Source of the DNA: Bradyrhizobium sp. LMTR 3
Lineage (GTDB): Bacteria > Pseudomonadota > Alphaproteobacteria > Rhizobiales > Xanthobacteraceae
Direction: 5' to 3'
NCBI RefSeq assembly: GCF_001693485.1
Contig: NZ_MAXC01000046.1
Location: forward strand, 1 to 64,000
DNA: 64,000 nucleotides
In this document: in pieces, positions 1-10,704 of the stretch
Layout of the letters: every line of letters begins with the position of its first letter
How positions within the stretch are numbered: position 1 is the first letter of the stretch
The notes under the pieces: model-generated
Seen by the model: the letters and a program-made list of their open reading frames with translations, nothing else
Told to the model about the DNA's origin: nothing
The model's database searches: none
Made by a program: the position numbers and the translations under genes

Positions 1-85
1 ACTGGCTCATCTCGATAACTGCAACGAGTGTGTTATCCTGCTCAAAGGCGGTGAGGGACCTGCTGACGTCGAACGGTTGCGACAT
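1..85 (-). CDS. Probable IS110-family transposase, N-terminal end only (runs off window)
   Basis: The minus strand has an ATG at 85 with a strong ribosome binding site (GCAAAGGAGCACCCC) just upstream, and the frame stays open to the window edge. The 28 visible residues begin MSQPFDVSRSLT and contain VAVIEMSQ, which resembles the start of IS110-type (DEDD) transposases seen in Bradyrhizobium. Only the start is present, so the catalytic residues cannot be checked. The gene begins about 300 bases before the next gene, in a repeat-rich stretch. It could be another protein; the family call rests on recognition of the N-terminus. Confidence 0.5.
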   Translation of the reverse strand, partial: MSQPFDVSRSLTAFEQDNTLVAVIEMSQ

Positions 86-376
86 GGGGTGCTCCTTTGC
101 GTGACCACGGCGCCCGAGGGTGTCCATACCCTCGCCGCCGCTGACCCTGCCGCCACCCCCCTCATAGCATCTGGGTCACCCGCCTTCGCGGGTGAGGACA
201 GCGGAATATAAGGCCGCATTTTCGCGACGCATTGCGCCCGAGGTTTGCTCTTCACTTCCCGCCCTCGCATTCAGAGGGCGCGGGGAAGATCGGGTGCGTG
301 CCCACCATCGGGAAGCGTGCTCGATGATGGATGGTGGGCACGCTTCGCTTTGCCCACCCTACAGCACTACAATTTC
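86..376. other. Intergenic stretch, repeat-rich, no gene seen
   Basis: No convincing gene on either strand. The stretch holds a short palindrome around 178-197 (CACCCGCCTTCGCGGGTG), a second GC-rich palindrome around 261-285 and the larger inverted repeat at 296-362. It lies between the transposase start and the thioesterase gene, so part of it may be insertion-sequence debris. Confidence 0.5.
296..362. repeat. Dispersed intergenic inverted repeat, GTGGGCAC family
   Basis: Perfect 14-base inverted arms at 296-309 (GCGTGCCCACCATC) and 330-343, followed by GCTTTGCCCACCCTAC. The same pieces recur at 20764-20890, so this is one member of a dispersed family. Confidence 0.75.
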
Positions 377-838
377 CTAAAGCATCGCGAACGCGCTCGA
401 GACCATCGCCACCGGCTTGTTGTCGGCGGCGGAAAGCAGCGTGACCCGGCCGAAGCTCATGGTGCGCCCGAGGCGGACCACGCGCGCATCGGCCAGTACG
501 TCGGAGGCAGACACCGCGCGCATGAAATGCGTGGTCTGGTCGACCGTCGTCATTGCACGGTAGCCGCGGTTGGCGGCGAGGTTGGCGATCACCATCGCGG
601 TGTCGGCGAATGCCATCAGCGCCTGGCCCGAGACCGTGCCGCCATTGCGGCACAGCCGCTCCGAGAACGGCAGGCGCAGGATCGCGCCCGGCTGCCAGTC
701 GGCGGCGTCGCCGGGCGGAGCAGAGTCAAAGCGCTCGATCGACAGGTTGAGATCCATCACCCATGGCGCAAATACCTCGCCGAGCACGCGCGTTGCTTCC
801 GCGATGCCGAATTCGCCCGCTTGTGGCTGTTGTTGCAT
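377..838 (-). CDS. PaaI-type hotdog-fold thioesterase
   Basis: A 153-residue protein that should hydrolyse acyl-CoA-type thioesters in the cytoplasm; the substrate cannot be read from sequence. The hotdog pattern is visible in the middle: NGGTVSGQALMAFADTAM supplies the G-G-x-x-x-A-D-x-A helix region typical of PaaI/YdiI-like enzymes, and the protein ends in strand-rich sequence. The frame is open to 1057, but the ATG at 838 is preferred because GAGGAAA lies 9 bases upstream and the longer N-terminus is low-complexity arginine-rich sequence. It stands alone and points away from the next gene at 1069. A second paralogous hotdog gene is at 40235-40723. Confidence 0.85.
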   Translation of the reverse strand: MQQQPQAGEFGIAEATRVLGEVFAPWVMDLNLSIERFDSAPPGDAADWQPGAILRLPFSERLCRNGGTVSGQALMAFADTAMVIANLAANRGYRAMTTVDQTTHFMRAVSASDVLADARVVRLGRTMSFGRVTLLSAADNKPVAMVSSAFAML

Positions 839-1068
839 GAACGTCCGTTTCCTCGTCCGATCTTGTTGTCGGCGCATTGTAGTGGTCATTGCGACGAAGG
901 GAACAGCGGCGTGGGCTGCAAGTCCGGCACGATCCGCAAAGCGATTGGGCGCAAGCGCGCGAAACCCTGCAGGCGTCGAACCAAAAGCTTGTCCGCGCGT
1001 GCTTGGCTTGGCGGTTACGTCGGTGGTATCTTTGCCGAAACGCTGAAAGCATCGCAAAGGAGAGCGTC

Positions 1069-1344
1069 ATGAGAATGCTGAGCGCGGCCGCAATGATGGT
1101 GTTGTTGATGGTGCCGGCCAACGCGCAGATGACCCCTAATATCAACCTGATGCCGGAACTCCAGTCCAAATCGCCGGAGGAAAAGGAGCAAGAAGCGATC
1201 AGGGATAAGGCTTACAAGGACTCTTTAAGGAAGATTCCCGACGCCAAGACCTCTTCCGATCCCTGGGGCACGGTGCGCAGCACCGAGGCGCCCAAGGCCG
1301 CGGCGCCCGCCAAGAAGAACAAGACCGGCAGCAGCAGCCAGTAG
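1069..1344 (+). CDS. Small secreted hypothetical protein
   Basis: A 91-residue protein of unknown function. Residues 1-20 form a clear Sec signal peptide ending in PANAQ. The mature part is short, charged and probably disordered: KSPEEKEQEAIRDKAYKDSLRKIPDAK followed in shorter pieces by an Ala/Pro/Lys tail ending in a run of serines. The start at 1069 is supported by AAAGGAGAG directly upstream. It lacks cysteines and any enzyme motif. I recall similar small periplasmic proteins in Bradyrhizobium, but no function is assigned to them. Confidence 0.75.
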   Translation: MRMLSAAAMMVLLMVPANAQMTPNINLMPELQSKSPEEKEQEAIRDKAYKDSLRKIPDAKTSSDPWGTVRSTEAPKAAAPAKKNKTGSSSQ

Positions 1345-1426
1345 CTTCCCCGCCAAAGCGGCGGGTAGGATTCGTTCGCCGCTACCCCTATATTTGACCT
1401 GTCGTCATCGTGTCTGGAGTTGCGAC

Positions 1427-1657
1427 ATGGTCTTTCGTCCGCGCGATCTCGCGAGCCGGATGGCCGGCCGGCGCAAGCTGGGCGACGGCTACCTGCGCGA
1501 GACGTTTACGCTGCCGCGCGACCAAGCGAGGTTGAGGGCGCGCGACTTCCTCAACCGCTATCCCAAGGCGGCCTATATGAGTTCGGTCGAAAGCTGGCGC
1601 GAGCTGCCCAGTGGCGACATCGAATTCACCATGCGCCGGCTTGCCAGCGCCGATTAG
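1427..1657 (+). CDS. Conserved hypothetical protein, 76 residues
   Basis: A small, basic, soluble protein beginning MVFRPRDLASRMAGRRKLGDG. It has no signal peptide, membrane segment or known motif. The pattern of basic residues, the segment with AYMSSVESWRELP, and the sharp end suggest a folded small protein conserved in Bradyrhizobium rather than a chance frame. The ATG at 1427 is taken in preference to an in-frame ATG 33 bases earlier, because GGAGT lies close upstream and the extra residues look random. Function unknown. Confidence 0.7.
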   Translation: MVFRPRDLASRMAGRRKLGDGYLRETFTLPRDQARLRARDFLNRYPKAAYMSSVESWRELPSGDIEFTMRRLASAD

Positions 1658-1796
1658 GTGACGCGGATCCACTGGCCCCGGAATTTAACGTCGACTCCTC
1701 GATTTTTGCCGGATTCCGATAACCCGGTATTGAGGTATTCCGCCTAGTTCTGTGGGCAGACGCGGGCGAGGAATGGCGGACGCCGTTGCATTCTCC

Positions 1797-1886
1797 GTCA
1801 TTCCGGGGGCGTGCAGAGCACGAGCCCGGAATCCATTTCACCCCGGCGCATGCGGTCCGCTCTCGCTCCGCGAGCCCCGGAATGAC
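1797..1886. repeat. Dispersed palindromic repeat, GTCATTCCGG...CCGGAATGAC type
   Basis: Starts GTCATTCCGGGGGCGTG and ends GCCCCGGAATGAC, giving terminal inverted arms. It is a short member of the family also seen at 33321, 35288, 44808 and 60384. Confidence 0.75.
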
Positions 1887-1921
1887 GCAGACTGCGACAG
1901 GACGACCCGACAGGAGAAATC

Positions 1922-2257
1922 ATGGCGAGAGACCGCAAAGACCTTGGTGCCCGCAAGTTCGTTCGGGTCGACTTGCGCAAGCCGGGATTCCTGATTCCGG
2001 CGCCGGATGCGCCATGGATCGAGTGCTACATCCTCGACATTTCCGACAACGGTGCCTGCCTGGATGTGGGCGACCTCGCGGTTCCCAAGATGTTCGGCCT
2101 TTCTCTCACCGCGGGCGGCGAGGTGCGGCGGGTATGTACGCTGATCTGGCGCAGGGGCGAATTGGTCGGCGTCCGCTTCGTCTCCGCCCGGGAGCTGCGT
2201 AACGGCGTGGCGCCGCCAAGTGAACCCGATACCGCTTCCCGGAAGGCCCACGCCTAA
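1922..2257 (+). CDS. PilZ-domain protein
   Basis: A 111-residue protein made almost entirely of one PilZ domain, a fold that often binds cyclic di-GMP. The DISDNGACL segment fits the D/N-x-S-x-x-G motif, and a basic R-K-F-V-R stretch near residues 11-15 could supply the arginine motif, though it is not a perfect RxxxR. The C-terminal tail is polar. The start at 1922 is preceded by GACAGGAGAAATC, a good ribosome binding site. It stands alone and is convergent with the DUF6894 gene. It could be a divergent PilZ that does not bind nucleotide. Confidence 0.85.
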   Translation: MARDRKDLGARKFVRVDLRKPGFLIPAPDAPWIECYILDISDNGACLDVGDLAVPKMFGLSLTAGGEVRRVCTLIWRRGELVGVRFVSARELRNGVAPPSEPDTASRKAHA

Positions 2258-2269
2258 TTTGCCGTTCGT

Positions 2270-2512
2270 TTAATCAGTATCCTGCAGCGTCTCGGCCACC
2301 AGGCGAATCCGGAATACCGGCTTTTTGGATTCATCCAGCAATTCCATCTGCCACTCGGTGTTTTCGGGCAGCTTGCGGGAAACGTCCGCGATCATGTCGC
2401 CACAGACCCCGGTCATTTCCTTCCACGCGGCGTTGTGATCGACAAATTCCGCACCGTCATTGCTGACGCACGCATCCTCGCCATGTCGAACGCTGAAGAA
2501 AAAGATCGGCAT
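2270..2512 (-). CDS. DUF6894-family small protein
   Basis: An 80-residue cytoplasmic protein matching the short Bradyrhizobium and Rhizobiales family that begins with a strand such as MPIFFFSVRHGED, has a central helix, and ends with a V/I-rich strand (FRIRLVAETLQ). The in-frame ATG at 2602 would add 30 residues that do not fit the family, so 2512 is chosen, although its ribosome binding site is weak. Convergent with the PilZ gene, with 12 bases between them. Function unknown for the whole family. Confidence 0.75.
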   Translation of the reverse strand: MPIFFFSVRHGEDACVSNDGAEFVDHNAAWKEMTGVCGDMIADVSRKLPENTEWQMELLDESKKPVFRIRLVAETLQDTD

Positions 2513-2728
2513 GGCAAGCTGACCAAATGTAAAATGGGCCGCCGCTGGCCCTGAGATCCCCCATCCGGCGGGGAGTGGATTCCTCGCATATTGAAAGATC
2601 AACTCCGGGTTTTTACGGGCCCAAGCACGTTGCCGGGCATATAAACCGGGTTATCGCTTAGATCTAACCTGATGTAGTTGCAGAGAAACTTCTCCGGTGG
2701 AAGGCCTGCGGAAGCGCCCGCCGAGCGG

Positions 2729-2908
2729 TTACTTCCGTTCGGCTTTTTTCAACTCCCGATCAATCCGAAGCTGGACCCGCCGGATGGCAAGCAGATTGAG
2801 CCTGGCTTCGGTCTTGCCCGTGACGACCCTGTCGCCGATACGGAATTGCCATTTCCAGATGCCCGGAGCGACCGCCGTCACGGTGTATTCGACGCCCTTG
2901 TGGATCAT
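2729..2908 (-). CDS. Small conserved hypothetical protein, 59 residues
   Basis: A short gene easily missed by length cut-offs. It begins MIHKGVEYTVTAVAPG, continues through WKWQFRIGDRV, and ends in a charged helix, RVQLRIDRELKKAERK. The alternation of strand residues and the basic C-terminal helix read as a real folded mini-protein; I recall close relatives in Bradyrhizobium, often in several copies per genome. The ribosome binding site is not strong. Function unknown. Frames overlapping it on the same strand are compositionally poor. Confidence 0.65.
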   Translation of the reverse strand: MIHKGVEYTVTAVAPGIWKWQFRIGDRVVTGKTEARLNLLAIRRVQLRIDRELKKAERK

Positions 2909-3615
2909 AGAGAAATCCCGCTGCGGCTCCCGAGCGCTTCAAACCGGACCTCTGACTTAAAGTTGCAATTGTTCCAGGCGCTGACAATGCCTTTGCCGCG
3001 ACGCGCACGGCCGAAATCCGTTCCCGGGTTTTCAACCCCATGGGCGTGACCGAATTCCCCTTGCCGACCCAATTTCCGCGGCGCGCAAAAAGCACTGCGC
3101 CGCGCAAGCGGAGTATGGTCGCTTGGCGGCGCAGGCCTATTCCCCGAGTGATGCAATGTCCCAGGCAAGAATTTTGTCGGGGGGACATGAAAAAGGTTCA
3201 ACGTGCCGAGACAAATTTGCCCGGCGATTGGCACGGATAAGGCTGGGCCGCCCGGGGCCGGCTTCCTATTCCTGCCGCGATGGAGAAGGCTGCCGCGGTG
3301 GAATATGGGTTCTCGACGGCGCGTCCGGCCGGACGGGCTGCGGCACCCTTGAGGGTTCCGGCGCACGGCTCAGATTCAACAGCCGGGTGAGGAGATGGGC
3401 GCCATGGTGTTGAAGCGTCGGCAGGATGGGTTCGTAGGCAAGGACGGTCACAGGGGCGGTCGTTTGTTTCTGCATGCCGCTGGGCATAGCGTACAGCGCC
3501 TTGAAGGACGGTTCAGATGGAGCCGCAAGCACGCTTAAAATTGTAGGCGACGTCACGTCCCGATCTGCGGGTCGATAACGATGAGGCCGCCGGTCCGGCG
3601 GCCTCATCGCGAGAG
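2909..3615. other. About 700 bases with no supportable gene
   Basis: Open frames exist on both strands, the longest being 3266-3607 on the minus strand and 2905-3366 on the minus strand. Their products are proline/arginine-rich with no recognisable domain, signal peptide or good ribosome binding site. A 17-codon frame starts at 3187 behind GGGGGGAC but is too short to support. I see no repeat or RNA structure that stands out. Confidence 0.4.
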
Positions 3616-3795
3616 CTAGCCTTTCGGCTGCTCTACGTCGGGCGCCCGGGGGCTGGCGTCGGGCGCCTCTTCACTTCTGGCCCGAAGGTCGACGGCCTTG
3701 TCGAGAAAGCCCGCAGCGATCTCCGGATCCGTGGTGGCCATCGCAAATTTGAGAAAGGTTGCCGCTTGTTCCGTGAGGTATTTCTTGCCCGCCAC
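3616..3795 (-). CDS. Small conserved hypothetical protein, 59 residues, GTG start
   Basis: Reads VAGKKYLTEQAATFLKFA and then TTDPEIAAGFLDKAVDLR, a pair of amphipathic helices, followed by an acidic proline-rich tail ending EQPKG. This pattern (two helices with LTEQAA and DPE-AA-L--KA-DL) is one I recall from a family of tiny Bradyrhizobium proteins of unknown function. The GTG start at 3795 has GGGGAA about 9 bases upstream. No ATG fits. It is just under common gene-length cut-offs. Confidence 0.65.
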   Translation of the reverse strand: MAGKKYLTEQAATFLKFAMATTDPEIAAGFLDKAVDLRARSEEAPDASPRAPDVEQPKG

Positions 3796-3958
3796 AATAC
3801 TGGTTCCCCGTTACTACCCGTCACCCTGCCGCACCCGCTGCAATTACGCACTGCGGCGAAATCCGTTCCGGGAAAAGTGCAAAACTATACTTAAGTCGGG
3901 TGGGCTCACGCGGATCGTGCGTTCGGACTGGTTGGGGCCGGCGCCGAAGGCGGCAACC

Positions 3959-4153
3959 TCACGAGGCAGTGGGCGCGGTGTCCTCGCCCAAAAGCTTCCC
4001 GGTTTCCTTATGGATGAAGTGAAGCCGGGTGCAGGCGAGGCAGACGACGGACACATAGGAATTGGGCTCGTCCTCCGGCGCGGTCGCCGGAAGCCAATGC
4101 TGCACCTTCGTGCCCAGCCGTGGGCATGTGAAAAGGATATGTCGGCCCGTCAT
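3959..4153 (-). CDS. Small hypothetical protein with zinc-ribbon-like cysteines
   Basis: A 64-residue protein starting MTGRHILFTCPRLG. It has an FTCP segment and, further on, VVCLACTRLHFI, so one cysteine plus a CxxC pair that could bind a metal, followed by a short C-terminal strand-helix with TGKLLGED. Similar proteins with the F-x-C-P ... C-x-x-C-x-x-x-H pattern occur in Bradyrhizobium, usually unnamed. The start at 4153 is chosen because upstream sequence in the same frame is arginine-rich and unlike the family; the ribosome binding site is weak. Function unknown. Confidence 0.6.
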   Translation of the reverse strand: MTGRHILFTCPRLGTKVQHWLPATAPEDEPNSYVSVVCLACTRLHFIHKETGKLLGEDTAPTAS

Positions 4154-4398
4154 TACCGAGAGATATGCAGAGGCGCGGTGCCGGGTCACCTCCGTATGTT
4201 TGCGTAGTTGGGCGCAGCGACAGGCGAGGAGCGGGGCGGCAATCTTCGTCAGGACGCACCGGGAGCTGGGTCGGATATTCCTGAGGTTCCGGTATCGGAA
4301 ACACCGTGGTGTTACGGACTCCAAAAGTGGGTGTGGAAAACTCTATGCTTGATGTCGCCGGGGCTGCTTTTCATCCCGAACCAATTTGTACCGGCTGG

Positions 4399-4422
4399 GG
4401 GCCGCCGAAAGGCGGCCCTTTC
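4399..4422. terminator. Hairpin with T-run, possible terminator
   Basis: GGGCCGCC-GAAA-GGCGGCCC followed by TTTC on the plus strand. It lies downstream (in the minus direction) of the gene at 4483-4725 and could serve transcripts from either side. Confidence 0.5.
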
Positions 4423-4447
4423 AATTCGCGCCGTGAGGCTTTGCGGC

Positions 4448-4474
4448 GAGGCCGCCAACAGAGGCGGCCTCTTC
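4448..4474. terminator. Second GC-rich hairpin, possible terminator
   Basis: GAGGCCGCC and GGCGGCCTC form a 9-base stem around a 6-base loop, followed by TTCTT. It sits directly after the stop codon region of the minus-strand secreted protein gene. The rest of the gap 4154-4398 shows nothing I can name. Confidence 0.45.
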
Positions 4475-4482
4475 TTGGGGCG

Positions 4483-4725
4483 CTAACGGTAGCCCTTGCA
4501 CTTTGTCTCTTCTTTATACTCGCCGTTGCGCTCCCACTTGCGTTCGATCTTGCAGGGGCCTCGGTAAAATTCCTGCTTGTACTCGCGTGCTTCGTTGTAG
4601 CTGCGGCCATAGTAGCCGCCGCGATCATAGCCCCAGCGGCGCTTGCCGCTTTCGTCCTTCCATGGGTCGGCCAATGCCGGACTGGCGAGCATTGTTACGC
4701 CGACAACCACTAAGGCCCATTTCAT
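4483..4725 (-). CDS. Small secreted hypothetical protein, Tyr/Arg/Lys-rich
   Basis: An 80-residue protein with a clear signal peptide (residues 1-19, ending SPALAD) and a mature part rich in Tyr, Gly, Arg and Lys (GYDRGGYYGRSYNEAREYKQ). Two cysteines (GPCKIE and ETKCKG) could form a disulfide in the periplasm. GGAGGAG directly before the ATG at 4725 is one of the strongest ribosome binding sites in the region. The gene is divergent from recA. Bradyrhizobium has several such small periplasmic proteins; function unknown. Confidence 0.75.
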   Translation of the reverse strand: MKWALVVVGVTMLASPALADPWKDESGKRRWGYDRGGYYGRSYNEAREYKQEFYRGPCKIERKWERNGEYKEETKCKGYR

Positions 4726-4836
4726 GTGCGCTCCTCCTCCAGGGTTCGGGGCAATGTAACTGGGCGGGGATAAATTGGTTCGAAGACAAAGCAAGACCAC
4801 CCCCTAAAGGGGCCGCGAGCTTAGCACTCTCGAAAA

Positions 4837-4851
4837 GAACATATTGCGAAC
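4837..4851 (+). promoter_or_regulatory. LexA (SOS) box before recA
   Basis: GAACATATTGCGAAC is an exact GAAC-N7-GAAC direct repeat, the LexA operator type of alphaproteobacteria. It lies about 100 bases upstream of the recA start, a suitable position for repression of recA by LexA. A third GAAC follows at 4855-4858. Confidence 0.85.
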
Positions 4852-4954
4852 ATAGAACAAAGGTGGTACATGGGTTCTTACCAAAATCGAATCCAAAAAG
4901 CTGCTCACCGTCGTTTGTCCCGCTCGCGAATCCCCGCCATAAGGAGCACGTATT

Positions 4955-6046
<1,092 letters not shown>

Positions 6047-6088
6047 GCTTCAGAAACGCTTCAGGGGTTAAGGCCTGAAACGTGACGG

Positions 6089-6135
6089 ACGGGCGCTGCG
6101 GACGTTGAGTTGCCGACGTTCTCAGCGCCCGTTTT
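6089..6135 (+). terminator. recA terminator
   Basis: ACGGGCGCTG at 6089-6098 pairs with CAGCGCCCGT at 6123-6132 and is followed by TTT. It starts about 40 bases after the recA stop codon. Confidence 0.75.
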
Positions 6136-6168
6136 GCTGGGTGCTGTGTGTCGAGATGGTGAAAGTCA

Positions 6169-7116
6169 ATGAAGCCTCTGGTCATGACCGGCTGGTTGAC
6201 GCCGGATTTTCTAAAGAATGACTCCGTTGATCTCGCACTGGATTTAGCATTTTTCGATTTCATCTGGGGACCGCAGCCCTCGCCGGATGAACTCGCAGCT
6301 CACCTCGGTCCCCGTACTGCGAGCCACAGCCCCGACCAAGCCACACACTGGTCGGACTGGGGCGGTAGCCAGTGGAAACACAGCAAAAGCAGGAAGCACC
6401 GTGATCTCAGCCTGGCTGAGTTCTGCCAGCACTATGAAACCGTCGAACTATGGTTTGACGTGCGGCCGAAAGCGCAGCTGAAATTGATCTGGCTGCTCGA
6501 TTATTTTCGCTCTTATCCGGAAACCGTTGCCAGGCTGAAACTGCGTCTCGTCGATCTCGAGATGAGCGCGCATGAAAAACTCGGCCGGTGGGATCCGCCG
6601 GCGGTTGACGTCACGGAAAGGGAATTGGCGACGGCGAGTGCGGCCTGGCAGGCTTGGCGATCGCCCACGCCGGTTGCCTGCTTCGATCTGCTTGCCAAGG
6701 ATTTGAGCGCCTTGCCGCTGCTTAAACCCGTCCTGATCGATCTGCTCGAAGAACTGCCGTCAAGTTCGACGGGGCTGGGCGCCTCGGAAATGCGGATGCT
6801 CGAGCTTATCGCACGCGGATACTCGCGCACGAATTGGCTCTTCCATCTTTATCAACTGCGGCAAACGCGCATCTTCGGAGAGTGGGAATACGGCTATCTG
6901 CTGGACGGACTTGCGTTTGGCCCACGCCCTGCCGTGGCGGGCCTCGACGAGGAGCTGCGCACGCTCGACCGCAAGAATTTGCGGGATCGGCATGCGGCCT
7001 ATTTGCGAAGCAAGCTCTCGATCACCGAATTTGGCAAAGCGGTTCTCGCCCACAAGGAGGATTTTAGCCGCCACAATTCAATCGACCGCTGGTGGGGCGG
7101 CACGCCTGACCAATGA
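6169..7116 (+). CDS. DUF1835-like hypothetical protein
   Basis: A 315-residue soluble protein of unknown function. Its organisation resembles DUF1835 proteins: a segment around residues 85-110 with VELWFDVRPKAQLKLIWLLDYF (written here in one short run of key residues: ELWF ... QL-LI-LLD), which matches the LWFEHD-QLQLIQLLD core, and a C-terminal region starting GLGASEMRMLELIARG that matches the helical half. The N-terminal histidine/tryptophan-rich part differs from the usual family. It begins 33 bases after the recA terminator and is probably a separate unit. No catalytic residues can be named. Confidence 0.6.
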   Translation: MKPLVMTGWLTPDFLKNDSVDLALDLAFFDFIWGPQPSPDELAAHLGPRTASHSPDQATHWSDWGGSQWKHSKSRKHRDLSLAEFCQHYETVELWFDVRPKAQLKLIWLLDYFRSYPETVARLKLRLVDLEMSAHEKLGRWDPPAVDVTERELATASAAWQAWRSPTPVACFDLLAKDLSALPLLKPVLIDLLEELPSSSTGLGASEMRMLELIARGYSRTNWLFHLYQLRQTRIFGEWEYGYLLDGLAFGPRPAVAGLDEELRTLDRKNLRDRHAAYLRSKLSITEFGKAVLAHKEDFSRHNSIDRWWGGTPDQ

Positions 7117-7178
7117 CCGGCTATGGCGCTGGGACCCGGTGCTGCTCGTGCCGTAGGGGACGCCACTGTCCGCAGACC

Positions 7179-7268
7179 GTAGGATGGGTAGAGCGCAGCG
7201 AAACCCATCGCATCTATCACCGCAGATGCGGCCCGATGATGGGTATCGCTGCGCTCTACCCATCCTAC
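7179..7268. repeat. Inverted repeat with perfect 22-base arms
   Basis: The arm at 7179-7200 starts GTAGGATGGGTAGAGC and its exact complement occupies 7247-7268. The 46-base centre contains further complementary pieces (CCCATCG and GATGATGGG). It lies between convergent genes, where it may act as a terminator, and looks like a small dispersed element. Confidence 0.85.
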
Positions 7269-7275
7269 AACGACG

Positions 7276-10149
<2,874 letters not shown>

Positions 10150-10179
10150 GGGTGCCTCGCTAGAATTTGCAAATTCGGT

Positions 10180-10280
10180 GTCATCGTCCGCGCAGGCGGA
10201 CGATCCAGTACGCCGTGACATCAGCGATAGGGCCGAAAGGCCGCGGCGTACTGGGTCGCCCGGTCAAGCCGGGCGATGAC
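10180..10280. repeat. Palindromic repeat inside the gcv operon
   Basis: Begins GTCATCGTCCGC and ends GCCGGGCGATGAC; internal CCAGTACGCCG and CGGCGTACTGG are complementary. It sits between gcvH and gcvP. Confidence 0.75.
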
Positions 10281-10311
10281 AGTGAGTGTATGGTGGCGGA
10301 GCGCTTCATCC

Positions 10312-10677
10312 TCACGCCGTGTGTGCTTTGTACGCTGCCTCATCCATCAGGCCGCCGAGTTCGCTCTTGTCCGCGATCTTCAGCTTGAAGAACCAGGCCT
10401 TGCCGCCGGCGTCGGAATTCACCAGCGCGGGTTCGGCGGCGAGCGCTTCGTTGACCTCGATCACTTCGCCCGAGATCGGCGCGTAGACGTCGGAGGCGGC
10501 TTTCACCGACTCCACGACCGCGGCGGCTTCGGCCTTCTTCAGGGCGCGGCCGACTTTCGGCAATTCGACGAACACGACGTCGCCGAGCTGCGATTGCGCA
10601 TAATCGGTGACGCCGATGGTGGCGACATCGCCCTCGATGCGGAGCCATTCGTGGTCGGATGTGAACAGCGTCGTCAT
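10312..10677 (-). CDS. gcvH: Glycine cleavage system H protein
   Basis: A 121-residue lipoyl carrier that shuttles the aminomethyl group between GcvP, GcvT and lipoamide dehydrogenase. The lipoylation lysine is K59 in VVESVKAASDVYAP, at the expected position. Length is normal. The ATG at 10677 has AGGGAAG upstream. It lies 27 bases after gcvT in the same operon, under the glycine riboswitch. Confidence 0.97.
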   Translation of the reverse strand: MTTLFTSDHEWLRIEGDVATIGVTDYAQSQLGDVVFVELPKVGRALKKAEAAAVVESVKAASDVYAPISGEVIEVNEALAAEPALVNSDAGGKAWFFKLKIADKSELGGLMDEAAYKAHTA

Positions 10678-10704
10678 GAAAACTTCCCTTTGGCGTTTGC
10701 AGGT

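Noticed and set aside
245..1072. 275-codon frame on the plus strand across the first thioesterase gene
   Set aside because: Arg/His-rich, runs through a repeat and antisense to a clear hotdog gene.
3266..3607. 113-codon minus-strand frame in the 2.9-3.6 kb gap
   Set aside because: Pro/Arg-rich without domain or ribosome binding site. A shorter start (MQKQTTAPVTVL) looks slightly better but is not enough.
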